DNA from: Zygnema cylindricum
Taxonomy: Eukaryota; Streptophyta; Zygnematophyceae; Zygnematales; Zygnemataceae
NCBI GenBank assembly: GCA_037447655.1
Contig: JBBHKE010002991.1
Span: 118,625-182,624, forward strand
Reading direction: 5' to 3'
Length of the DNA: 64,000 nt
The notes below the pieces were generated by a model that saw only the letters and a list, made by a program, of their open reading frames with translations, did no database searches and was not told the origin of the DNA. The stretch's first letter is position 1. Each line of letters starts with the position of its first letter. Below are positions 10,000 to 18,965 of this stretch, piece after piece. A program made the translations under genes and the position numbers.

Positions 10000-10228
10000 T
10001 GTTCGATTGGCACATGAATGCCGGTTCAATACGGGGTAGAATGTGATACGTCACACTTAAACCCGCTTAAAAGAAATAGGTACGGACCCGCCAAGCTCTA
10101 CATCGAGCTGGTGGCATAGTGGTTAGTGCGCTGACAGCTCAAGTTAGAGGTCCCACGTTCAAGCCCTGGCCGGCTCACTTTTCTCTAGTATGGGACATAC
10201 CGAATCCTGGAATTCACGGAAATGAACA
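10000..10228 (+). repeat. TRIM LTR 3
   Basis: 229 bp from TGTTCGATTGG to ATGAACA. The G-box is mutated to CACATG. A tRNA-like sequence lies at 10105-10176. Confidence 0.83.
10105..10176 (+). tRNA. tRNA-like sequence in TRIM LTR 3
   Basis: 72 nt with the perfect acceptor pair GAGCTGG/CCGGCTC (one G-T). The anticodon loop is AGCTCAA, without U33. The B-box is weakened (GTTCAAGCCC) and TTTT follows. Acceptor length and the D arm are kept in all three copies despite drift elsewhere. Confidence 0.5.
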
Positions 10229-11030
10229 ATATCTGGGTTCAATTTTAATTTAAACACCCATTTACTTCCAATAGCCTTTTTTCGAGGAGGAAGACCCACT
10301 AGATCCCATGTTTGGGCCACCATGATGGACTTCATTTCTTCATTGACTGCTTCCACCCAGTGTTCCCTCTCATTACTCGAAAAAGCTTCCGTCAGTGTTA
10401 GAGGCTCTTCTATGTGTGTTGAGTGAGCAAAGGCTGCATTTTCTCCCCTGAGTCCCGCGATTCGCCTCACTCCACCTCGAAAATCTGTCGTTGGTATAGA
10501 TGGTTGAGTCCTCCTCCTTGATACATGTGATTCTTCTTGGGATTCATTTTCTGCTTGAGGTAGAGGAGAGTCTGCAACTCTTTCTAGCATAAAACTTCTT
10601 CTTTCTGGTGGAGAAGATGATTGCAAGTCATTTTGAGTTGATGTAGATGCATTTTCTATATTTTTCTTGAAAAACATAGGATTTTCCTCTAAAAAGATAT
10701 AATCAACACTTCTATCTTTCTTTTCATCTGTACGCTGACTAAATACATCTACTCCTTTTCCCTCATCCTTCACTATGATGTTTCTGGCTACCACGACTCT
10801 ATTTCTCTTAATGTCATATACTTTATAACCCTTGGCATGATCATCATACCCTAGAAATATACCTGGTATGCCTTTTGGCTCTAATTTCCATTTTTGTGGA
10901 TCATTATCTAGCATAAATATCTTACTTACAAAAACTTTGAAGTGACTTGTATGTGGTTTGTGTTCATTCCACATTTCATAAGGAGTTTTATCTTTTACTG
11001 CCCTTGTTTCTAGCCTGTTTCTCATATAAC
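10229..11030 (-). pseudogene. Integrase C-terminus, linker and RT start of E2
   Basis: An open minus-strand stretch encodes the end of integrase (RNRLETRAVKDKTPYEMW, then YDDHAKGYKVYD), the charged linker (SRRRTQPSIPTTDF), and RT up to KWVFKLKLNPD, where the TRIM cuts it. The upstream side near 11030 is an abrupt join to the protease region, so the integrase core with all three catalytic acidic residues is missing. Apart from the join and the TRIM, this is one of the longest undisrupted coding pieces in the window. Confidence 0.83.
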
Positions 11031-11160
11031 ATATGGCGATTGCGGCACATGTGTGCAGTTCCACCTGAGTCCATAATCCATTCGTCCTCCTCCACGTCTT
11101 CCGTTGCTTGTGCCATCGCAAAGTATTTCTTTTCGCTGTTGGTGGGAAAGCTGCTCACGT
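11031..11160 (-). pseudogene. Protease stub of E2
   Basis: Minus-strand remnant of the protease catalytic region (EWIMDSGG followed by HMCRNRH). It stops at the deletion junction near 11030; only about 40 residues of the domain remain. Confidence 0.7.
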
Positions 11161-11524
11161 CCTCCTCCTTAAGTTCGTTGAAGAGAGCAGTTGTTCAACC
11201 ACCTGATAGGAGAGGAACTCGACTTTCGTCCCATCCAGAGCGAAAATTTCCTGTGGCTTTCGCTCTCTTGTATGCATGACACATTGTGAACACATGCCCT
11301 TTTTCATCACAGTAATAGCACGACAAAGGTGACTTTCTAGGACCACTACCTCTGCCACTGCCACTACCAATCTTAGAATCCGAAAATTGGTTAGCTAGTG
11401 CCTGAACATACTTACTACTACCTCTTTGTGACATCTGGTTAGCTTCTTCACTCAAAATAAGTTGAATTGCTAATGTTATGTTCGATAGAAGGTGTGGAAT
11501 AGCCCTAAGCCTATTTATGGCTCT

Positions 11525-11608
11525 TTATATTCATCGGGCAAAGTTCTCATCAACAACATGGCTCCCTTATATTCATCGGGCAAAGTTCTCATCAACAACA
11601 TAGCTTGC
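11525..11608 (-). repeat. 42-bp tandem duplication inside E2 gag
   Basis: The segment beginning TTATATTCATCGGGCAAAG occurs at 11525 and again at 11567, period 42 bp, which is 14 codons. Sister copies have it once. It lies in the capsid segment encoding LLMRTLPDEYKG. Confidence 0.82.
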
Positions 11609-12004
11609 TAAGGTGGTGAAAAGTCCCCACCTGCACTAGTACTCTGAAGAAACAACCTTTTCATAGTATGACAATGATCTGATATACTACCTCGAGAATA
11701 CTTAAACTCAATAATCTGAGTGGCTATGTTAGTCTGGACGGTAACATATAGCTGAACATATATAGCACGTACACTAAACCAAACTTCAGAGGCTTTCTTC
11801 ATCTCAAGATACGACATTACCAAATCTTTTGTCATACACTGCTTCAAGACGTTGAGGCAATGGAGATTCTTCTTTCTCCAATCCGGCCCAGTCACATCGG
11901 CTGTTTCTTCCACAATGGGTGACAAGTCCTTCTCCTCGAAATATGAGCTCAACATATCCTCCCAGTATATGTAGTCGGTTCTTTCAAAAATAGGCAATTT
12001 GGGC

Positions 12005-12019
12005 GGTGGGCCCATAACC
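12005..12019 (-). other. Primer-binding site of E2 (half tRNA-iMet)
   Basis: Minus-strand GGTTATGGGCCCACC, perfect copy of the family PBS, directly next to the 5' LTR end at 12020. Confidence 0.8.
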
Positions 12020-12706
12020 TGTTGAGGGTCATGGGCATTTAGACTCGGTTGTAATCCACTTCCACTAGGAGTCACACTTGCACTAGCCGGGATATTCATC
12101 CCTGGAGGAGCAGGTGGAGCACTAGGGCTAATTGGAGCACTTCCAACAGGAGCGGAGCCATTATCAGACATATTAGCGAAAGCAAACCCAAAGAGAAATG
12201 CCTAGAAAACTAGATCTATAGTGTAAGATATGTTACTTCAAAAGAAAGAGGTCTTTTAACCAAACAAACATGTACAACAAGCAAATCAAAGACAATAGAG
12301 CATAAAACACCTTAAACTGCACTCAGTGCTCTCATTTCCTGAACTGTTATGTATAATGTACATTGTGTATCGAATTGATCAATCCTAATTGAACTAAATA
12401 CTCAAAAGATCTAGAAAACATCTAAAACGTATGTACAGGGTTCACTAGACAACCTACTAACAAAATTCTAAGTGTTTGGACCAGAATTGTCCACTAACAA
12501 TATGTGTACCAAAAAAATCTGGGTGATTCTTATCACGTCCACATTCATTGGCAGCCCTACACACTAATTTACTTAAAGATAACTATTCGTGTAGATACTA
12601 CAAAAATTCCACACTAAATTTGGTCAATATTGAACAGTTGGTATTCCAAAAATATTCTAAGTCCTAGACTCAAATTTCTAAGACTTCTAAAGCTTACTTT
12701 TCAATA
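12020..12706 (-). repeat. E2 5' LTR
   Basis: About 687 bp, matching 7308-7997. It contains the gag ATG at 12169-12171. The outer end TTTTCAATA meets satellite B at 12707. Confidence 0.9.
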
Positions 12707-13431
12707 ATCTATTTTAGCGCAAACTTAAACTTGTGTTTCAAACATGGTTTAGGGTTTTTTTTTTTTTTTTCGGGGCGTTAAAAATATAAAGTGATTGTTA
12801 CCACTATTCTTGTTAGCTCAATCACAAACTTGTGTTATAAACATAGTTTGGATTTTATTTTACCTCTTTTTGTGACCAGTAATAATCAACGTTGTTTGTT
12901 ACAAATACCTTTGTTAGCGCAAACTCAAATTCGTGTTAGAAACATGGTTTAGGGTTTTTTTTTAATATTTTTGTGAGCATTAACAATGTAAAGTGTTTGT
13001 TACCTCTATTGTTTTTAGCGCAAACACAAACTTGTGTTATAAACATGGTTTGGAGTTTATTTTACCTTTTTTTGTTACCGCGAACAATAAACGTTGTTTG
13101 TTACAAATATCTTTGTTAGCGCAAACTCAAATTTGTGATATGAACCTGGTTTAGGGTTTTTTTAAACTATTTTTGTGAGCATTATTAATATAAAGTGTTT
13201 GTTACCACTATTGTTGTTAGCGCAAACACAAAATTGTGTAACAATATGGTTCGGAGTTTATTTAACCTCTTTTTGTGACCGGGAACAATAAACGTTGTTT
13301 CTAACAAATATCTTTGTTAGCGCAAACACAAATTTGTGTTACAAACATTAATTAAGGTTTTTTATTTTTGTGAACGTTAACAATATAGTGTGTTTGATAG
13401 CACTATTGTTGTTAGCGCAAACACAAACTTG
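12707..13431 (+). repeat. Satellite B block (forward orientation)
   Basis: About 3.6 dimer units of the satellite (units of about 201 bp), continuing the array split by E2. A run of 14 T occurs near 12757. It ends at the E3 LTR. Confidence 0.9.
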
Positions 13432-14119
13432 TATTGAAAAGTAAGCTTTAGTGAGTATTAGAAATTTGAGTCTATGACTTTGAATAATTTTGTAATACCA
13501 ACTGTTCAATATTGACCAAATTAAATGTAGATTTTTTGTAGTATCTACACGAATAGTTATCTTTAAGTAAATTAGTGTGTAGGGCCCCCAATGAATGTAG
13601 ACGTGATAAGAATCACCCAGATTTTTAGGGTATAGATATTGTTAGTGGACAATTATGGTCGAAACACTTAGATTTTTGTGAGTAGGCTGTCTGGTGAACC
13701 CTGTACATACGTTGTAGATGTTTTCTTGATCTTTTGAGTATTTAGTTCAATTAGGATTGATCAATTCGATACAGAATGTACATTCTACACAAGAGTTAAC
13801 GAAATTAGAGCACTGAGTGCAGTTTAAGGTGTTTTATGCTCTATTGTCTCTAATTTGCTTGTTGTACATGTTTGTTTGGTTGAAAGACCTCTTTCATTTA
13901 GAGTAACATATCTTACACTGTAGATCTAATCTTCTAGGCATTTCTCTTTGGGTTTGCTTCTGCTAATATGTCTGATAATGCCTCAGCTCATGTTGCAAGT
14001 GCTCCTATTAGCCCTAGTGCTCCACCTGCTCTTCCAGGGACGAATATCCGGGCTGGTGCAAGTGTGACTCCTACTGGGAGTGGATCACAGCCGAGATTAA
14101 ATGCACATGACCCTTAACA
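13432..14119 (+). repeat. E3 5' LTR
   Basis: 688 bp from TATTGAAAAGT to CTTAACA. The gag ATG at 13968 lies inside it, 50 codons plus two bases from the LTR end. Confidence 0.9.
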
Positions 14120-14989
14120 AGTTAGGGGCCCACCACCCAAATTGCCTATTTTTGACGGAACTGACTACTTATACTGGTAAGATATGTTGAGCTCATATTT
14201 CGAGGAGAGGGACTTGTCTCCCATTGTGGAAGGAACAGCGGATGTGACCGCGCCAGATTGGAGAAAGAAGAATCTCCAGTGCCTCAACGTCTTGAAGCAG
14301 TGTATGACAAAAGATTTGGTAATGTCGTATCTTGAGATGAAAAAAGCCTCTGAAGTTTGGTTTAGTGTACGTGCTATGAATGTTCAGCTTGATGTCACTG
14401 TTCAAACTAACATAGCCACTCAAATTTTTGAATTTAAGTATTCTGGAGGTAGTATGTCAGATCATTGTCATGCTATGAAAAGGTTGTTTCTTCAGAGTAC
14501 TAGTGCAGGTGGGAACTTTTCACCACCTCAACAAGCTATGTTGTTGATGAGAACTTTGCCCGATGAATATAAGGGAGCCATGAATAGGCTTAGGGCTATT
14601 CCACAGCGTCAATCGAACATAACATTAGCAATTCAACTGATTTTGAGTGAAGAAGCTAACGAGATGTTACAAAGAGGTAGTAGTAAGTCTGTTCATGCAC
14701 TAGCTAACCAGCTTTCGGATTTAAGATTGGCAGTGGCAGTGGCAGAGGTAGTGGTCCTAGAAGGTCACCTTTGTTATGCTATTACTGTGATGAAAAACGA
14801 CATGTGTTGAGAATGTGTCATGCATACAAGAGAGCGAATGCCACAGGAAATTTTCGCTCTGGAGGGGACGAAAGTCGAGTTCCTCTCCAATCAGATGGTC
14901 GACCAACTGGTCTCATCAACAAACTTAAGGAGGAGGACGTGAGCAGCTTTCCCACCAACAGCGAAAAGAAATACTTTGCGATGGCAAAA
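13968..14989 (+). pseudogene. gag remnant of E3
   Basis: The ATG at 13968 in the LTR opens the Ser/Ala/Pro leader. TAA at 14115-14117 ends the frame at codon 50, next to the PBS, and another TAA at about 14178 replaces Glu in the YWEDM motif. Beyond it 14184-14810 is an open capsid stretch (MTKDLVMSYLEMKKASEVW, TLPDEYKGAMNRLRA). A frameshift near 14735 moves the zinc knuckle (C-x2-C-x4-H-x4-C at 14777-14818, intact spacing) to another frame. Nucleic-acid binding residues remain, but a full Gag cannot be made. Confidence 0.86.
14120..14134 (+). other. Degenerate primer-binding site of E3
   Basis: AGTTAGGGGCCCACC, two differences from the family PBS GGTTATGGGCCCACC. Confidence 0.65.
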
Positions 14990-15344
14990 GCAACGGAAGA
15001 CGTGGAGGAAGACGAATGGATTATGGACTCTAGTGCATCTGCACACATGTGCCGCAATCGCCATCAGTTTGAGAGTATTCAATCTATTTCACCCATCAAA
15101 TATTTTTTTAGTGATGATACCTTTGTTGAGTCAAAGCAAAGGGGAGGGTGTCACTTATGTTGAACGTAGAGGGAAAACCCTAGAAAAGGGTCTTGGAAGA
15201 TGTGTTGCATATCCCAGCTTTTAAAAGAAACTTTTTCTCTACGTTAGTGGTAGAAAACAAAGGTTTTAAAACTTTGTCTGAGAATGGAAAGAAAACAGTG
15301 AGTAAGAATGGGTAGTTGTAGAGGGGTTTGCTGGAGAAAACAAT
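14990..15344 (+). pseudogene. Protease remnant of E3
   Basis: The catalytic motif reads IMDSSASAHMC, so the Gly after Asp-Ser is replaced by Ser. The frame is lost near 15140 (a one-base deletion) and a TAG follows near 15181. Clearly homologous to the E1 protease at 3185-3547. Confidence 0.75.
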
Positions 15345-16737
15345 TTGTATCGGTTGAGTCTTGCAAATGATAATGACAATGATGTTATGTACTCAAGTGT
15401 AATCAGTGATTGTGATTTATGGTATAAACGTTTAGGACATGTGAATTATGATAGATTAGAAAAGATGGTAAAACAAAAAATGGTGGAAGGTGTAAAAATT
15501 AGTCAAAAACCAGCATCAAATGTATGTGATAGTTGTGCAATGGGAAAAATTCATAAGTTGCCTTTCCCTTCGCAAACTGATCATAAAAGTAGCAGGGTAC
15601 TGGAACTAATTTATTCAAATGTATGTGGGCCATCTAGGTATCTATTTGTGGGAGGTGCTAAGTTTATGCTTACCTTTCCTGATGATTATAGTAGATTTAC
15701 AAAGTTTATTTTTTGAAGAGTAAGGATGCAGTTTTTTCAAAATTTAAAAAGTATAAGGCTTGGGTTGAAAATCTGCATGAGAGAAAGATAGGAGGATTCA
15801 GATCTGATAATGGAGGGGAGTACATTTCTAATGAATTTGCATAATTCCTAAAATTACATGGAATCTCACGTCAACTAACCGTTCCTTATTCTACGGAACA
15901 AAACGGTGTTTCAAAAAGGATGAATAGAACCATATCAGAGTGTGCTAGAACAATGATGACTGATATGGACATAGATTACAAATTTTGGGCAGAGGCTAAG
16001 AATTGTGCAGCTTATGTGAGAAATAGGCTAGAAACAAGGGCAGTAAAAGATAATACTCCCTTACGAAATGTGGATTGGACACAAACTTGATGTAAGTCAC
16101 TTCAAAGTTTTTGGAAGTAAGATATTTATGCTAGATAATGATCCACAAAAACTCGAAATTAGAGCCAAAAGGCATACCAGGTATATTTCTAGGGTATGAT
16201 GATTATGCCAAGGGTTATAAAGTATATGACATTAAGAGAAATAGAGTTGTGGTAGCCAGAAACATCATACTGAAGGATGAGGGAAAAGGAGTATATGTAT
16301 TTAGTGAGCGTAAAAATGAAAAGAAAGATAAAAGTTTTGATTATATCTTTTTAGAGGAAAATCCTATGTTTTTCAAGAAAAATATAGAAAATGCATCTAG
16401 TTAAACTCAAAGTGACTTGCAATCATCTCCTCTACCAGAAACAGGAAGTGTTATGCCAAAAACAGTTGCAAACTCTCCTCTTCCTCAAGCCGAAACTGAA
16501 TCACAAGAAGAATCACATGTATCGAGGAGGAGGACCCAACCATCTATACCAGCGACACAATTTCCAGGTAGAGTACGGCGGAGTGCACGACTCAGAGGGG
16601 AAAACGCAGCCTTTGCTCACTCAGCACACACAAAAAAGCCTCTAACGTTAACGGAAGCTTTTTCGAGTAATGAAAGGGAACACTGGGTGGAAACGGTCAA
16701 TGAAAAGATGAAGTCCATGATGGAGGCCCACACATAA
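15345..16737 (+). pseudogene. Integrase and linker remnant of E3
   Basis: The HHCC region reads WYKRLGHVNY...CDSC, with the first His changed to Tyr. The first catalytic Asp is lost (YSNVCGP in place of YSDVWGP); the second (SDNGGEY) and the Glu (TEQNGVS) remain. Frameshifts occur near 15705 and 16060 and a TAA at about 15841. The C-terminal domain and linker continue at 16138-16404 and 16417-16737 (VSRRRTQPSIPATQFPGRV), with a TAA at 16402-16404 and another at about 16735. Confidence 0.83.
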
Positions 16738-18227
16738 AATCTGGTGGAACTTCCCCCACGAAGAAAAGCTATTGGATGTAAATGGGTTTTTAAATTAAAA
16801 TTGAACCCAGATAATACCATAGATAGGTATAAAGCTCGATTGGTTGCTAAGGGATTTAATAAAAAGGAGGGGATAGATTATCAAGAAACTTTATACCGGT
16901 TTTAAGGTTCCCATTTGTCAACATCTTACTTACATTAGCTGCCATAGAGGATTTTGACATCCACCAAATGGATGTCAAAACTGCCTTTTTGCATGGTGAT
17001 TTAGATGAGGTCATTTATATGAAGAAGCCCGAGGGTTATGAGGAAGTAGGAAAAGAAAATCTTGTGTGCAGACTTTTAAAATCTTTGTTTGGCCTAAAAC
17101 AGGCCCCTAGGCAATGGAACAAAAAGTTAGATGAGTTCTTGACATGATTAGGGTTTACCATAATTAGCTCAAATCATTTAGTATATGTGATGTGTGGTGA
17201 TAATCCTGATGAGGTGATATTCATTGTCGTGTATGTTGATGATTTGCTGCTAATTAGTAGGAACAAAGAAGGAATTGCTAGAGTAAAACAAGCTCTTAAT
17301 TCAAAATTAGAAATGAAGGATTTGGGTGAGGCTAAATACATTCTTGGAATACAAGTTGAAAGAGATAAAGAAAAGAAAATCATTAAGCTAACTCAAAAAG
17401 AAGCAATAGGAAACATGTTGGAAAAATTTGGCTTGGCTGATGCCAAAGGTTGTGCAACTCCTATGGAGTATAAGCAAAAACTTGAAGAAATGGAGCATGA
17501 GTTTGGAGTCATAATAGACGAGGAACTCAGTGAAGAAGAGCAAAAATTTATGTACCAAGTACCTTACACACAAGTAGTAGGAAGTCTGATTTACTTCATC
17601 AATTGCACTAGGCCCGATATAGCTGCAACTGTTGGTGTGTTGAGCAGAAGTCTACAAAATCCACGAGAGAGAGATTGGGAGGCAGCAAAAAGGTTCTTAA
17701 GATATCTTGTTGGGACTAAAAATATTTGGCTTACTTTGGGAGGGAACAAGGTTAGTATTAATACTTGGAGTGATGCTAGCTATGGTGAGGTGCCTAGTAG
17801 GAAGTCTACAACTGGGTATGTCATTCAGATTGGAAGTGGTACTTGTAGTTAGAGTAGTAATCTTCAAAAAGTCACGGCACAATCGATTATGGAAGCCGAA
17901 TACATGGCTGCAAGCGCAGCCTTAAAATAGCTTCTTTGGATTAAGGCATTTCTTCAAGAATTAGGGTTTACACAACACGGAACACAAATAGTGTGGTGCG
18001 ACAATCAAGATACCATTTTTGTGGCTACAAACCCAAGTCACCATTTTAAAAGTAAGCATATAGACATTTGGCTACATTTGGTACGAGAGAAAGTATTGGC
18101 AAGAGTGGTCAAACTTTGCTATTTGCCTGATGAGAAAATGGTTCCAGACATGTTGACAAAAGCCCTTCCTACTCCTAAGTTGGAGTACTGCAGGAAAGCA
18201 TGTGGTCTAAGTGAGAAAGTCTTCTAA
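16738..18227 (+). pseudogene. RT and RNase H remnant of E3
   Basis: RT motifs [28 protein letters not shown] and LKQAPRQWN are in several frames because of indels near 16890 and stops near 17145. The catalytic YVDD is intact at 17232-17243 in an open stretch from 17187 to 17852. RNase H motifs follow (TWSDASYGE), with TAG at 17850 and near 17929. The pol frame ends at 18227, four codons beyond the usual GLSE end because the usual stop TAA has become AAA. Confidence 0.86.
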
Positions 18228-18240
18228 AGCTTAAGGGAAG

Positions 18241-18860
18241 TATTGAAAAGTAAGCTTTAGTAATTCTTAGAAATTTGGGTCTAGGACTAAGAATAATTTT
18301 GGAATACCAACTGTTCAATATTGACCAAATTTAGTGTAGATTTTTTGTAGTATCTACATGAATAGTTATCTTTAAGTAAATTAGTGTGTAGGGCCGCCAA
18401 TGTATGTAGACGTGATAAGAATCACCCGGATTTTTAGGGTATAGATATTTTTAGTGGACAATTCTGGTCCAAACACTTAGATTTTTGTGAGTAGGTTGTT
18501 TAGTGAACCCTGTACATACGTTTTACATGTTTTCTAGATCTTTTGAGTATTTAGTTCAATTAGGATTGATCAATTCGATACAGAATGTACATTCTACATA
18601 AGAGTTAAGCAAATGAGAGCACTGAGTGCAGTTTAAGGTGTTTTATGCTCATTGTCTCTAATTTGCTTGTTGTACATGTTTGTTTGGTTGAAAGACCTCT
18701 TTCTTTTAGAGTAACATATCTTACACTATAGATCTAGTCTTCTAGGCTTTTCTTTTTGGGTTTGCTTTTGCTAATATGTGATAATGGCTCAGCTCCTGTT
18801 GCAAGTGCTCCTATTAGCACTAGGTCTCCACGTACTCCTCCATAGACAAATATCCCGGCT
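18241..18860 (+). repeat. E3 3' LTR, truncated
   Basis: Starts TATTGAAAAGTAAG after the purine tract AAGGGAAG and matches 13432 onward, but stops after ATATCCCGGCT, missing the last part that encodes the gag leader end. A two-base deletion after its ATG (ATGTGATAATGG) breaks the orphan gag start. Confidence 0.87.
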
Positions 18861-18965
18861 TACAACCAGACAAACATATACCACAGCCAAAATAAGGACA
18901 ATAGAACAAAAAACATCTTAAGTGCACTTAGTGCTCTCATTTCCTTAAACTTTGTGTAGAATGTA
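18861..18965 (-). repeat. Inverted F1-type LTR scrap
   Basis: About 100 bp matching the middle of the reversed E7 LTR (compare 44766-44870: ACCAGACAAACATATACCAC). It lies between the truncated E3 LTR and reversed satellite B. Confidence 0.78.

Larger units (their letters stand above)
9427..10228 (+). mobile_element. TRIM-type miniature LTR element as LTR-int-LTR-int-LTR array
   Basis: Three direct LTRs of about 229 bp (9427-9656, 9714-9942, 10000-10228), from TGTTGGATTGG to ATCAACA, are separated by two interiors of only 57 bp. Each interior starts with the plant tRNA-iMet PBS TGGTATCAGAGC and ends with a G-rich tract. No coding capacity exists, so this fits a terminal-repeat retrotransposon in miniature, mobilised in trans. 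It interrupts the E2 RT gene. Both flanks repeat a short TAT of host sequence, but a clean 5-bp duplication is not resolved. Confidence 0.85.
11161..12171 (-). pseudogene. gag remnant of E2
   Basis: Starts at the ATG 12169-12171 inside the 5' LTR; 50 codons plus two bases precede the LTR end. The order is the Ser/Ala/Pro leader, PBS-encoded QVMGPP, capsid motif IYWEDMLSSYFEE, and SDHCHTMKRLF. A stop lies just upstream of 11608, next to a 42-bp tandem duplication. The C-terminal part has an intact zinc knuckle CYYCDEKGHVFTMC at 11279-11320. A small number of indels separate it from an intact Gag. Confidence 0.86.
7308..12706 (-). mobile_element. E2: F1 copia element, integrase core deleted, carrying a TRIM insertion
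   Basis: Minus-strand F1 element inserted in satellite B. LTRs are at 7308-7997 (3') and 12020-12706 (5'). The flanking 5-mers atctt (7303-7307) and atcta (12707-12711) form a near-perfect target-site duplication, and the satellite resumes in phase. Without the 802-bp TRIM it is about 4.6 kb against 5.5 kb for E1, because protease end, pre-integrase and integrase core are missing (junction near 11030). Its gag zinc knuckle is intact. Confidence 0.92.
13432..18860 (+). mobile_element. E3: F1 copia element, 3' LTR truncated
   Basis: 5' LTR 13432-14119, mutated PBS, gag to RNase H, purine tract 18233-18240, and 3' LTR 18241-18860. The 3' LTR ends abruptly about 70 bp short of its normal end and is joined to a reversed LTR scrap. 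There is therefore no target-site duplication to test. The left flank is forward satellite B, while the next satellite on the right is reversed. Confidence 0.92.

Noticed and set aside
9833-10039. 68-codon open frame in the TRIM
   Set aside because: It overlaps the tRNA-like sequence, PBS and LTR border and is not open in LTRs 1 and 3; no coding signal.
9532-10176. Functional tRNA genes in the TRIM LTRs
   Set aside because: All three lack U33 and have variable anticodon loops (AGCTCAG, AGCTGAA, AGCTCAA). They are kept only as tRNA-like sequences.
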